From: Metellina segmentata
Taxonomy: Eukaryota; Arthropoda; Arachnida; Araneae; Tetragnathidae
Assembly (NCBI GenBank): GCA_947359465.1
Contig: OX375875.1
Span: 56,979,981-57,043,980 of the forward strand
Direction: 5' to 3'
Length of the DNA: 64,000 bases
Shown here piece after piece: positions 43,652 to 55,830 of this stretch. Numbering within the stretch: the stretch's first letter is position 1; each line of letters starts with the position of its first letter. The notes beneath the pieces are model-generated. The model was not told the DNA's origin. It searched no databases and saw nothing but the letters and a program-made list of their open reading frames with translations. A program made the position numbers and the translations under genes.

Positions 43652-43770
43652 TGCATACATAGTTGTTTACAGATAATGGGACCGAAAACCTACCTCGTAT
43701 ATTGAGTAACATTTCGATCGTGTTTTTCTGGTCCGCGTACATTTCCACCAGTTGCAAAACTGATGGGGGA

Positions 43771-45534
43771 AGGAAAATATGTCAGACTGCATCATCCTGA
43801 AAGATCTCAAATGCACGTAACTGTTTCCGTAAAGTACTGCGCTATCCATCTTCTTTTCTAAACGATATCTGAATTCGAATAGCCAGAAGATTGCGAAGTG
43901 AGGGGAAGACACTGAGGGTTCTTTGGTAATCGAGTTTTAGATACCCTCTGTGTGGTGTTAAGAGCTTTTTACTCCAAGTGTGTGGATTCAAAATTGAATT
44001 TTCTGACTCTTTTGGTACTCTAAACATGTATCTTATAAAGGTAAAAGTATTCTGTTTTGAAAGTGCTTATATGTACGCGGAAAAGGTTTTTATTCAGTTA
44101 TGCTTTTTGAAACTCAAAAACTGTGCTGAACAACTTTGAGCATAATTTGGCTATATTTATCTTTAGATATTTCTGCCAAAGATAGATTATGCATATAACA
44201 TTTTGGTTTACTACAACCCACTAAAAGTGAGTGTGCCAAATCTCTTAAAATAAGCTATTTTAACGAATATTGACGTTGTTTTTAAATGTTAATTTTCCTA
44301 AAGGTAAACTCGTTTTGTGGAAAAGAACGTTTTTAAAATCAATTGTGCTTGCTAAAAGCAAAATTGAAACATGTCAATAATAACCTGTAGCAACAATTCA
44401 AAATGTAAATTTCGAATTAAAATATTACATTTTTTTTTTGTAAAATAAGGTACGATAAATACTGCAACTTTTCGAATGAAATGACTAGATTAAATTATTT
44501 ATCTTTGAAAAGTACGTTGATGCATTATTTAATCCATTGAAACAAGGAAGGAGAAAGGCTTTTCTTGAATTATTTTAATCATCATCTGTCCATGCTCCTG
44601 AATGTCTTTCAGAGGTAGGAGCATCCTTTGATCATTATAATTACATTTTCATAAATAATAACAACATTCAGTAGAATGCCAGTGTTAGATTTTTTTTCCT
44701 TTAATACGGAAGCAATTTAATAGTGTAATGTAAAGGCAAAATAATGCATGAACTATTCTTAAGTTCGGATTTCCTACAAGAAATTACATTCAGTGCCCGA
44801 AGGCAAATGTATACAGTTGCTTGCCGAATCTATCACATGACTTTTATAAAATATTTCGATGTTTAACAAATATTTCAACCCCGATAAGCATTCTAAGTAA
44901 TTAAATGTAATATGGATTATAAGAAACTAGAAAATGCAATTGCCTTCGAAGTATAATTAATTCAAACTTGCTTTAAAAGGTCATTGGATGAGTGAATTCT
45001 AATATATGCGTATGCGTGACATCATTTTTGACATTTAGTTTTACGATCAATTTTAAAATATATTCTGTGCTTTCTTTTGTAAAAGTGTATAACTATCTCA
45101 TTATTATTTTGTAAATTAGTTTAGATTTCAAACCAAATTGAGCGACTAAAAAAAGCAATTACTAATAAAAAATGAAATTAAAATTTTTTATTAAAATATT
45201 GGAAAGGATTTAAGGAAATGATAAGTAAATTTTAAAGACAAATGCTGAAAATGACATAAAATAACAGTGTAGCTGAATAAATGGAGGTTTACTATTATCT
45301 CTCTATATCGCTTATATCGAAGAAGAAACAGAGAGTAACATAAAACATAAATTGGTTCAGTTAAATAACCAAGCATCTCGCCAACCCAAAGTAAAATTTA
45401 CAAGTTGTGACTATTTTGAAAAGGGTTTTCCTTTATTCATACAAACCAAAAGTATTTTTTTAAAATTATATTAATAGTATTTACCGTTTCCTAATATATG
45501 GAACCATAACAGTATTCTTGATTATGAATTCAAA
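43771..45534. other. AT-rich noncoding, nothing recognised
   Basis: Only a small inverted pair TGCTCCT/AGGAGCA near 44592-44624 stands out. No coding or element-end signal. Confidence 0.4.
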
Positions 45535-45536
45535 TA

Positions 45537-46104
45537 CAGGGTCATCGAAAAAGAATGCGGGGATTTCAAAACTGTATGACGGAGAAACTGTTAAACGTAT
45601 CCACTAGTGAGGAAATGTAGTGAATGACAGTACGTTTCAATTCTTCTCAATAGATAGAACTGCTATACATTTCCTGTTGCACGGCAGAGGTTCGTTCAAC
45701 TTAGCTAACCTTAAATGTGAAGTTCCTCAACTCCTGGATTGGACGGGATACCCCCCTTTTGTTGCCTCTTCGAAACTCAAATCTCACCCAGCTGGACTTC
45801 TTCTGGGGATACAGTAAGAACATCGTGCACAGAGTACAAATCACGGATCTGAGACACTTGGAAAGTGGGATCATATTTTCTACTGCAACAGTAACTCCGG
45901 GCATGCCTCGGAAGACGTGGCAGGACATTGATTATCGTTTTGATGTATGTCGAGCAACTAATAGCTCACATATCGAAACAAACTGAAGAATAATTGAAGC
46001 TTTAGACTTTTCATAATATTTTCGCCCATGAACCATGTGTGTACGGGTTGTTTATTTCTCGTGGTACGGTTTTTATATCCCGGCATTCTTTTTCGATAAC
46101 CCTG
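45537..46104 (+). mobile_element. Internally deleted mariner-like element (568 bp) with near-perfect inverted ends
   Basis: Left end CAGGGTCATCGAAAAAGAAT and right end (minus strand) CAGGGTTATCGAAAAAGAAT match at 26 of 28 positions over the full repeat; TA flanks both ends (45535-45536 and 46105-46106). The plus frame 45717-45986 holds the C-terminal third of a mariner-like transposase: WIGRDTPLLLPL, SNLTQLDFFWGY (the SPDLTPLDFFLWGY block with the third catalytic Asp kept), TDLRHLESGI, TVTPGMPRKTW and DVCRATNSSHIE, a common ending for this family. The N-terminus and the first two catalytic blocks are deleted, so it was non-autonomous but bore both ends. Confidence 0.85.
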
Positions 46105-46106
46105 TA

Positions 46107-47556
46107 TGTCATCCAATAACTTTATATCTGGCTAAAGCACTAATAAATTAAATCAATGATGAAAAACATTCTTAAAATAAGCTAGTATAAGAAACAAAGT
46201 AAAAATGTGAAATTTGAGTTTGAACAACATTTTTTCTAGTTTAGATTAGCATAATAAGTCCAAGCTTGATAATGTCAATGCACGTCGGTAGGGAATTGAA
46301 CACACTGATACACGAAATGGTGCATTTTGTTATAACTAGGAAAATATCAAATGTTTGCAAAAATAAATGCATTTACTGATATCAAGAACACACATCTAGA
46401 CTATTAAATTATGTTTTAACCTTCAAGGTTTATCTAATAGCAGTAAAGAGTGCCTTGAGTTTATTCTTGTCCTCTGCAGAAATAAAAATAAACGCAATTT
46501 TCTGATTAAAAAGCAATGTTTAAAAAAGCCCCCACTTACATCAAGTGCATTCCATGTCTGAAATTACTTGAATATCTTTGAGGATCAATACCACCTTGAC
46601 ATACGCCTGAATAATCTTGGGAGCGACACCACGGGGAGCTGGTGAATGTTTTTGGATTGGTATGTGCAAAATAAAAAGAAGCTGAAGAGGAGGAAAAAAG
46701 GAAATGTTCTTTTAAGTTGCCTCCAGGATGTACTCGGAAAAATAAAATGAAAAAGTATAAGGAACGTCCCTAAACAACGAGTAAAAAAAGGGATGGTTTC
46801 CAGCCCAAAAACGAGAAGGAAAGTCTTATAATTTATTTTGGACCCCAAAAAACGCGCAAAAGTCTCTCTTTCAGAAGGCAGTAAGAAGAAATTTTTCTTT
46901 TGAGGCATTAGCTTTTTTCGTCTGCTAACTTTTACTCTTTTATGTTCAGATTAGGGCGAAATAAGTATTTGATGTCAAACTTCCTCCTTTCGCTCTCCTC
47001 CCACTGCATTGAGCGAGTGCATCACATTGGATTTAGAAAAACCGCACACGCACAAAACGCAAAAGAAGAAATGCTGCAAGTTTCAAAGAGAAAACTCACT
47101 TTATTCCGAAGTACTTTAGGTTCACAAGGGTCTTTCTGATCCATGGCGATTTTTCCTATGAAGTACAAACAGGCCGGTCTTGATGTACAAGCTTGGATTG
47201 AAAACTGCTAATAACAGAGATCGGTAGCTAACAAATACTGTTTGCTTACAGAAAGCTATTCACTGGTTTTCTATAATATCTTATTTCTTACTTCAACTTG
47301 AGTAAAAATAAGCCGTTGAGTAATACTTGAGGTTCAGAAGTGTGTTTTTAGTCTGCACTGAAAATTTTTAAAAATTGTACCAATCATATCTATTACAGAA
47401 TCACGAAAGAATTATACGCTGACTTCTTCAGATAAAATTAGTTTTTAATATGGCAAATTTAATTAGTTTTGTATTGGATTCTTGGAAATTAAATTTCTAG
47501 AAGTAAAGATATTTCTGGTCCGAGAAAATCTTGAATACAATTTTAACACTTTAATA
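46107..47556. other. Noncoding, nothing recognised
   Basis: 46600-47150 is somewhat less AT-rich with a purine-rich strand and motif-free frames (46585-46908 minus, 46942-47139 plus). No element ends. Confidence 0.35.
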
Positions 47557-47660
47557 CAGCGTTTTTCAAACACCGTGGCACAAGAATTGCGAAGGTGTAT
47601 CTAAGGTTCGTTGGGTCTTAGTACCCAAATACCATATTTGACCACTATGTGCCAAGGAAT
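47557..47660. mobile_element. Possible hAT-type transposon end
   Basis: CAGCGTTTTTCAAACACCGT (47557-47576) followed by GGCACAAG resembles the common hAT terminus of the form CAGCG(T/G)TTTTCAAAC..TTTGGCAC, known from many animals. No matching inverted end or 8-bp duplication was found downstream, so only one end, or chance, is involved. Confidence 0.35.
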
Positions 47661-47903
47661 TTTTTTGAAAGGGACATACACATAAGGGAAGTTTTAAAAT
47701 AAATTTGTTTAGTATGGCTGGCATATAGGATTGGATTTAATAGCTTAAAAAGGGCCATGTTTCGTCAAGTTGTGTCAAAAGAACACACTGTGTCAAGTAA
47801 TAAACAGATATGTAACTAATATTTTACTAGAAATAAAAATATATATCCAGGCACGAGTCAAACGTGCAGTACCTATAATTTGCAGGTGTGTCTTACCTAT
47901 GGT

Positions 47904-48300
47904 GAAACTTTGAATTATGTAGGACTAATTTCTTATTTCTTAAGTACTGAACTTTTGACAATATTTTCGAATATAATTTTTCAAGTAATACCCGTACTTT
48001 TAAAAACCGGGAAAAACAATTTTAAGTACTATTTTTCACTATATAGTATCATATCTTGAAAATACGTTCTGAACTTCGATAGACTGGTCTGTTTCTATGC
48101 GTTTTACAGGGTTGGCACAGAGAGGCGAGTATAGCAATACGCTTGTGCGATTTTTTTTCAATCATTGCTTAAGGTAGGAAGGTAGTTGAATTTACGTCGC
48201 ATTGAATCAACACAACGAGCTGTTTACGACACTCCAGACCAATCCCAAAAGGAAAGGGATTCAAGAAAGTAGTAAAGTAGAGTTTAAAAGTAGAATCATT

Positions 48301-48337
<37 letters not shown>

Positions 48338-48486
48338 AAACTTTGAATTATGTAGGACTAATTTCTAATTTCTTAAGTTTTGAACTTTTGACAAATATTT
48401 TCGCATATATTTTTTCAAGCAATACCCATATATTTAATACCCGGGGAAAAGTTTAAATATTATTTTTCATCTTAGAGCATCATAAA
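47904..48486. repeat. Direct duplication of ~150 bp, copies 433 bp apart
   Basis: 47904-48053 and 48337-48486 share GAAACTTTGAATTATGTAGG, ACTAATTTCT.ATTTCTTAAG, GAACTTTTGACAA, ATATTTTCG, TTTTTCAAG.AATACCC and a final ATTTTTCA..GT/GCATCAT in the same order. Divergence is moderate. The (GA)n tract sits immediately left of copy two. Confidence 0.85.
48304..48331. repeat. (GA)n microsatellite
   Basis: An uninterrupted run of about 14 GA units bordering the second copy of the 150-bp duplicated block. Confidence 0.95.
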
Positions 48487-50265
48487 TAAATTGTTTCAGA
48501 CATAAAATCATCAAAAGTTCCTTCGAAGCCAAAAGGAGTTGGTAATTAAAATTACTTTTTTGTAAATTTACTCTTGTACCTATTTTTTGAGAGTTCATCA
48601 ACAATATTTTTTGGTCAGTCAGAATTCTGAGAAATTCAGATGAAAGTGTTTAAAAAATCGCCATGATTTGAAAAAGGTTCGAAATTGCTATTCAAATACG
48701 AAAAAGGCTTATACAATTTTGAATTTGTTTTTAAATAAAGTTATAATTTAAATTTTATACACGAACATTTTCTCCTTTGCTAAAAGCATAATTATAAATA
48801 TAGCTATCTTCATAGTTTATTCCAAGGTATTTGAGATTCGTAAGAGATGTACTGGTAGCATATAGATATGTAGCAAAATCAAAGATCGTCAATTTTCTTG
48901 AGAGATATTAATTGCCGACTGTATATATAATCTTATACTGTGTCACCAACATGATGTTGGATGGTAATTGGCTTTTGAAACTGTCACTGTGGTCTAAATA
49001 TAGTTTCGAGTGGCATTCACCGAGCTGTAAGGTATAACATTATTATATAAGGTTTTAATAACATCAAATACACAATCAGAAAACTTATGCAAAGCGTATT
49101 CAAAATTTAAAATCTCCGAGTCATTCCACAAAAAACATAATCATAGCAAATAAATATTCTTTAGAACTGTGTTTTGACAATTGAGAATCAGGAATGTACA
49201 ATACATATTTTAATGATACAAAACTTTATGGACTTTAAATTTGTACATTGACATTTATAAATAAAAATGAATTTAATGTAAAGTAGTATAAAAATAAATA
49301 TGGTAATGATGTCTCTATCTATGTTTGTTATATAATCATAAAATTTTGTTATCGTGTCCTTAACTATATTGTGTTTTAGACGTGAATAGTTAAAAAGCAA
49401 GGTCTGTTAACATCACCACAATTTCTTTCATATTATTCTCAAGTGAATTTGAATACAATGGTACATTTTGTGCTCTTCAGAAATGCCTGAAAGAATTGTA
49501 ATGTATTCTATTCCAATAATTTTCAGTGACGCTTTTTAACACTGGGATTTATTTGAGTTTATTAGCATTATCCACTGAGAATTTGATTAAAGCTGCATGA
49601 TCGAGCCAAAAACTATTACTTCAATTTCATTTTAAAACGTTCATATATTTTAATTAAATTGCAAGCAATCGATATAAATGGTTGATTGAAATGCGATAAA
49701 ATGGAAAACTCAACTACTTGAGGAAAATTATTTTTTTAATAATTATGTTTCAGAACATATATTCTTTTAATCCAATTTTAGTTTTAATTCCTCTCTCAGG
49801 AAATTACACTTTTGCGAGAAGATATAGTTTTTTGAAAAGAAGTTTCGTGTTTTAGAGTAGAACCGAATCTATACCTGTTTGTGCTTAAAATGGTGGTTGT
49901 ATTTTACAGGAAAATGAGCATTCATCACTGATAAATGCACCTCACTTGAAAACATTGTTTTGCATTGTAAAATTACAAAAATAAGCATATTTGTAATAAG
50001 GAATATTCCAATATGGTAATATGTAATTACTAATTCCATATTAATAATTAGTAATAAGCACATTGGAAAAAACGTAGGATGATTATCATTGTATACAAGC
50101 AAACACTGTATTTATGAAATGTAGCTATGGAACGAACACATGAAACAAGCCTCAAACCTCTTGATTTTCTAAAGGTCTCACGTGCCACAACATGTTGACT
50201 GTCAGTCACGTGAGGATGAGTTAATAGTTATTGCCCCGCCATTGAAATGGGTTTTTCCCTGAAGC
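48487..50265. other. AT-rich noncoding, nothing recognised
   Basis: Only motif-free frames (49188-49400 and 49869-50102, minus). Confidence 0.4.
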
Positions 50266-50415
50266 CTATCCCAGAACCACGTCAATACTAGAAGAGATTG
50301 GAGGAAGCTCAGCCCACAAATTAGCAATTTCATCATCTGTTAGAGGCTTATTAGAATGCATTTTTATTTTTTGTGTGCGTGAAGGCCCTGCACAATTATC
50401 GTCTCTAAAACTCAT
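50266..50415 (-). pseudogene. 49-codon frame resembling a transposase N-terminus (piggyBac-like?)
   Basis: ATG at 50415-50413 on the minus strand opens a 49-codon frame containing FRDDNCAGPSRTQKIKMHSN then KPLTDDEIANLW and ISSSID, ended by TAG at 50268-50266; after the stop the same frame continues GKNPFQWRGNN. A basic-then-(PLTD.EI..L) start is reminiscent of piggyBac-type proteins, but no catalytic region follows and no TTAA-flanked ends were found. I would call it unassigned if pressed. Confidence 0.25.
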
Positions 50416-53400
50416 ATTACAATATATTTTTCAATAGCTCATAAAGCTATAAATTCGAAACCACATACCTTTACAACTAGCTTCTAACCTCCTTTACTGC
50501 ACGCCATTACCAGCTGACACACCTAGCATATAATGCCGATTGAAGTGGAGAATAAATGTTGAGGCTCACCTCTTCCCGCGCGAACGCGTGACGGGCTACT
50601 AAAATATCACTCCATACCACGCTCTGGCGCGTGATCGACTCTTTAGTGTTGACACCGCATCCCGCGCTGGCTCGAGATCGGCAGCAAAAGTGTTTAGTTC
50701 TCGAGATTATGTTATAAGTAAGGGAGGGACAAATATCACACTTGGCAATAATATCCAACAGCTATTACTCAAATTTTGAAAAAACTATTTTTTCAATTTA
50801 TTTTTCTTTAAACTTTTGTAGCTACAGAAGATTTAGTTTTGAGAAAAGTATCTTGGGGTTGGGGGTTCTTTTTTAAGCTACAGTTTTTATCATTCTTTGA
50901 AGTATTGTAAGTTCTATAAATGTCCTTTAAATTTCAAAATATGTATACTTTTAAGGATTAGTATACCTTTAATGATTTTTCAGTTGTTTGTTAGTATTGA
51001 TAAATTGTAAGATAATTTTTGATGTTTATAAACACTGTGATATCGACCATATTATAATTTTATACATCGAGTGAATCTTTTTTCAGGGTAAGATGTTTGT
51101 TTCATTTTCGATCTAAAGTGTAGTTGGTGTATTTTAGAAAATTTTCATCAAATAAAACAGTTTAAGCACTTAACTTTTTTTTTACCCAAATTGAGAAATA
51201 TTTTAAATTTATTTTGCATAATGAACATTTGAGATCATTCTACAAATGAAACATACTGAAGCGAAATGTTTAAGATGTGAGGTTTGTACTTTTCGGAGTC
51301 AGGGTGCAGTGATCTTTAGACTGTTGAAGCCCATTAAGTTATTTTTCTTTGGATGAAATTATAGATTTATTCATGCAAAACACACTTACGGTAAAGATTA
51401 GAAATTATAATTTTCAACACTTTGTTTTCTCATAAAATGTTTTTGAACTTACAGCCGTATTCACAAGTCTGAGTTAAGATACGGGGATACGGTTCATAAT
51501 CCCTTATTCGAGGTTGAAACCGCTGTCTCGATGCTAACTTTTGATTCTCCGAAATACGAGGTTAAACAGTCGGTTGAGGTTTAAAATATGCACAGGACTA
51601 ACTTTTTACGAGGGAAGAAAAACAGGTAATCAACAAAACAAAATGGATGATACACTTCATTTTACGCTCTACTATTGTATACTAACTAGAAATTTTAAAA
51701 TACTAAGTATGGTTGTAAAATTGGTGCTAAATTCATAAAAATGTATTTGTTTGATGAATATTTACTGATGTTACAGGTTTCGGAATCGCTAGAAATAGTT
51801 AGGAACTCCGCTGAATCTTTAACGAATTAACGAAAGTGCATCTGCGTTGACTTACAACAGATGTAAATTCGTCGAGAAATAACATACTTTTGTCGATTTA
51901 TAATGCAAAAAAGATTGATAGACAATGTAGGTTGCTTCACTTTGCACAAAACATCAACACTGATGAGTATAAAAGTTATAGAGTAACATTCATTTCTCAC
52001 AAAGGATGGAGTATAATATGCTTTCTATCTGAACTTAAATTACCTAAAAATTACAATCTAGAATTAAATACCCTTACGAAACACTATGCTCTATTTCCAA
52101 ACCAGAATTAAGCTGAATTATAACAATTATCCCGTAAGCATTTTATTAAAGTCAAAATTTGAAATTCTGCTCGCGAAGCATATATTTTGTACTTTATTGT
52201 TTTAATTTTGGGCATTGTAAGAAATGTAAACAATATTACTGGAATGAGAAAGCAGAAGGTAGTAGCAAATCTCAACGATCTTAGTGCTTTAATAGATGGG
52301 TCACTTAATCCGTAATAAGGAAACGATTCTTGGATAATCCCATAGAAGTGAAATATAAGTTTGCTTTTGAGATAAGCTTCAAAAAGTGTGACCAACATTT
52401 CGACTAGTTGTTACCTGTTTTGTCTGAGAAAAAACATACTTGATTGGCCGATTCGGCACCTTATCGCCTCGTTTGTTTTTTATAGGTAAGTTTTCTGCAT
52501 GTGCATTTCTATAGAGTGGCAATTAAAGTTCTAAACTCGCTCAAGTCTACTACTATATCGTGCGAACCAATCAGGTGATGACTGTTCATTTCCATCCGGC
52601 ATACGAAAGTAGTCTAAAGGTCACGTTATTACTAGTTTTGTTTCCACGATCATTCAATGCACGATCCACGATAAATGCACATGAACCAAGTTACCATTGC
52701 TCACTCTACGCTGATGTTTTTTCTACAGTTTAATCCTGAGGAGAGGATTTCTTGAGCCACGAATTAACTGGAGACGTGTTTTTTGACCCTTATCGTGATT
52801 TACTTTTAAGCCAGTGATACGTACATGTTGCAAAAATGTTTCAATGTTATAAAATGAAACAAAAACCTAAAAAGAATGTAGAAATACATGTGAAAGAGGA
52901 ACAGCCAAAATTAGTCTCAAGCTGACACTGGCTAAATGTATGTGAATTTAAAAATGACCAGTAGACGAAGAACCGAACAAGACTATGCTCCATCCCATAT
53001 TATTACGCGCAATACTTTACAACCTAAGTGTGGACCATTTGACACTCTCTCGCTAGCATCACTATTGTAAAGTGTGAACCATTTGACGTAAATGGTTTTG
53101 GAAAAAGCATAGCGTCGTAGTGCTTGAGAAAGAGAAAAAAAACCTGCCTCACTCCCAAAACTGCAGCACGCTTTGCGAGTTGCAAGCAGCATCCATAGAT
53201 CTTTCTGTTTCAGCCGATTTCAGTTCATACGTTATCCGAAAATAGGACTCCAAACGACTCCACTTAATCTTATATGAAACGATAGAGGTGACAAATGTCT
53301 TACTATAAATTCTATTTCGCTAAATCGAATCCGCACCTTCCGAAATGTCTTAAAAGTGGTTTTTTTCTGCTCGCCTCGTTTTAGAAGAGAATTGATTTCT

Positions 53401-54008
53401 TTTATAAGGAGAGGACACGGCCTATTGTGAAATTGAGAGTGGACACCGAAATCATTACAAGTTCTGTGATAACAAAATTTACGATTGCATGTAAAAAGAA
53501 TTATATAATATAAGAAAATATATATTTCGTAGATATTTCTGTTGTATTTGCAGTTGATCAAAATTAAAGTCAAGAATTTATAATTTGGCACTGTTAACAA
53601 CTGCTTGTTGCCATAAATATTAATACCAAACAAGGGTGAAGTATTACGATAAAAAAGTGGATATTTTTGTTGTAGTTTATTTCTAAAAGGGTAAAAATAA
53701 CATAAGTGTGGTTTAAGGTTTCCGCATACGTTCGGAGCACTTCTTAAAAAATGCTATACTAAAGCAATTTAATATTGTTTTTATAATTATTTGTGTTCAA
53801 AATCCATTTTGCACTATCAATAATTAAAATTAAAAAAAGAAATTTGACAAAAAGTTAAATTTTGTGTGTAAATTTGAATATTTTTTTCTTCAAAAATATG
53901 AAAAATGATACAAGGCATACAATTTAAATTAGCAGCAAATAAACATGGTAAAGTAAACTTCATTATGTTATCAAGTGCTTCTACTAGAAGTAGAAATATA
54001 TATAAAAA

Positions 54009-54012
<4 letters not shown>
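50416..54012. other. 3.6 kb noncoding with a CpG-rich patch
   Basis: 50560-50720 contains many CpG sites (CCCGCGCGAACGCGTGACGG, GGCGCGTGATCGA), unusual against the AT-rich flanks; its 83-codon minus frame is not recognised. 51448-51600 and 52440-52760 are mildly less AT-rich without identifiable elements. Frames at 51890-52111 (+), 52108-52398 (-), 52983-53192 (-) and 53232-53633 (-) show no family motif. Confidence 0.35.

Positions 54013-54053
<41 letters not shown>
54013..54053. repeat. (AT)n microsatellite
   Basis: About 20 uninterrupted AT units, the longest such run in the window. Confidence 0.95.
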
Positions 54054-54054
<1 letters not shown>

Positions 54055-54910
54055 CATTTTTAGGTATCATTTTCTGGAATGAAATGTTTATGCCTAAAAT
54101 GTAATTCTGAGAAAATGCTTGTAAACAAAATCCAAGAGCGTAAAAAAATATTGCGAAATTCTTCTAACAAATAAGTGAATTTTATTAAAAAAATTGTGAT
54201 GGCCAATTTATAGCAACATAATTATTATTATTTATATGGTTATATTAATTATGTACATAATTATTATGGTAAAAATAGAATATTCTTATTATTAGTTCCG
54301 ATTTCGTTATACTACTTCCGGTGTAACTTAACGATTTCGTTCAAATTTTAAATTGACCTAACTTTTTTTTATATTAGTCGCACATTAAAAGTTGAAACTA
54401 TTTAAGAAGCACAAAAGTACAGGGAATGTGTTAGTAGAATAAAAATAATTGCACATTTTCGTCAAAATTGGCTTTTTAAACATATGCGGATACCTTAAAA
54501 TGATAGTCTTCTAAATGAATGAATGCTGAATCATTAATTTTTAACTATTTGCTTCGTGTATTAAATTATTCGGTTCACACATTGCATTTGATTCCATATT
54601 TCCATGAACATTTTGGGATACTCATACCCTGTCGGGTAAAATATTTCTGTGTCACTCCTTACAAAAGTTTAAAATGACTTTTAAGTTGTATTCATATAAT
54701 TTGAATTCAATTCTTAAAATACAGATACCAGATATTCGCTTTGCATGGAAAAAGAACATTCTCGACCTGTTCAGTTACAAAGCTCATCCGGATATTTGCC
54801 CATGTACTAGTAATGGAAAGTACCATTTTGGTATAAAGTTTGGATTTTAAGCTGGAAGGATAGACTTCTATGAGAGGTGACGCTTTGGTTGAATCGAGTT
54901 TTGACTATCA

Positions 54911-55065
54911 TAAGAAAGTTGGTAGGTTGATAGCTGAATTTATGTCCCACTAGATCCACTCAATGGTCTATTGGCAATGGTATGGGATCAATCCCGAAGG
55001 GAATTAGAGGACAACTCGTGATTTTGAACTACGGTCAGATGACGATACAAGCACCTGAGCTAGCC
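54911..55065 (-). repeat. Copy of the 35-kb SINE family, body and tail, minus strand
   Basis: On the minus strand: TAGCTCAGGTGCTTGTATCG, TCATCTGACCGTAGTTCAAA, ATCACGAGTTGTCCTCTAAT, then the tail GTGGGACATAAATTCAGC and CTACCAACTTTCTTATG. The same order is found at 35615-35795 (GTCATCTGAC, CTCAAAATTACATGA, TGTTATCCTCG, GTGCGACATTAATTAAG, CTACCTATCTTCT). The tRNA-like head is not recognisable here. Confidence 0.65.
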
Positions 55066-55574
55066 TTCCACACAAGAAATTTCCATATGACGTCAAAGAC
55101 GCGAAGACATTTGACAGATTTATTATGCATTAGACGCAACAGAAACGAGAGTCTTTGGATGTAGTTTTCAACGAGCAACTCCTCGGATTCCTCCTTTAAT
55201 GAAAAGGGTACCATTTAATTTAATACATTGTGTTCCAAACTTGCATGCATTAACATTAAGGGTATGTAGGGTAAGCAACTTTTAACTACACCCACATGTT
55301 CACAAGCGACCCCTGGCGTGCTACACTAAGATACAGTATTTAGTCAACAAGTATGTGAAATCTAACTATATTATATATGCTATAGTAGCCTTAATTTTAT
55401 GGTTTAACAGGATTTTAGCGCCTACAGTTTCACACAAATTGGTAAAATATGTAAACAACAACAATAATGCACGCCTGATAGTGTCAAGGCATTGATAGTA
55501 TGCAAACAAAATTTACTCAAAAATTACAGTAGTCAATGCCTTGTACTATAAGGTTATTTCTAGTCAATGGATTT
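55066..55574. other. Noncoding, nothing recognised
   Basis: No coding motif or repeat structure apparent. Confidence 0.35.
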
Positions 55575-55830
55575 AATATAATTCAATGTATGACAAATTA
55601 GGGGATTTTGGGGATCAGGAGACTTGTCCACCACGATCAATATAATCCAATGTATGACAAATTAGGTGATTTTGGGGATCAGGACACTTGTCCACCACGA
55701 TCAATATAATTCAATGTATGACAAATTAGGTGATTTTGGGGATCAGGACACTTGTCCACCACGATCACTATAATTCAATGTATGACAAATTAGGTGATTT
55801 TGGGAATCAGGACACTTGTCCACCACGATC
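55575..55830. repeat. 64-bp tandem repeat, four near-identical units
   Basis: Units at 55575-55638, 55639-55702, 55703-55766 and 55767-55830, each AATATAATTCAATGTATGAC ... CAAATTAGGTGATTTTGGGG ... CACTTGTCCACCACGATC. Unit one has GGGGATT and GGAGACTT variants, unit four GGGAATC. The period is exactly 64 bp with very few substitutions, so it is a recent minisatellite. Confidence 0.97.

Larger units (their letters stand above)
42356..43770. repeat. ~280-330-bp degenerate tandem array with an inner ~30-bp expansion
   Basis: Landmarks recur in the same order: a CTCACACGTTCCTG motif, (A/T)AAG(A/C)GATGC(C/A)GTGAC, TACCAGAGAGT or TTCCAGAGAGT, AGAAA(G/A)GCACTAGA, GGATTC.TACAGCGCATATTG and (G/T)TTGCAGAATGGAC. 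The CCAGAGAGT marker is at about 42510, 42753 and 43119; the TTGCAGAA-type marker at about 42651, 42983, 43262 and 43752. In unit two, CATAATTCGTGTATGTTTCC repeats about four times (42862-42985). Unit four is split by a Tc1 fragment and an AT microsatellite. Frames over 42360-43075 are long because units are GC-richer than the flanks; they are not conserved between units and I do not call a gene. Confidence 0.75.

Noticed and set aside
47557..48020. Complete hAT element starting at CAGCGTTTTTCAAAC
   Set aside because: No inverted partner end and no 8-bp duplication were found, so only a possible single end is listed.
55575..55830. CRISPR array
   Set aside because: The 64-bp units are directly adjacent with no unique spacers, no cas genes are present and the genome is eukaryotic; it is a minisatellite.
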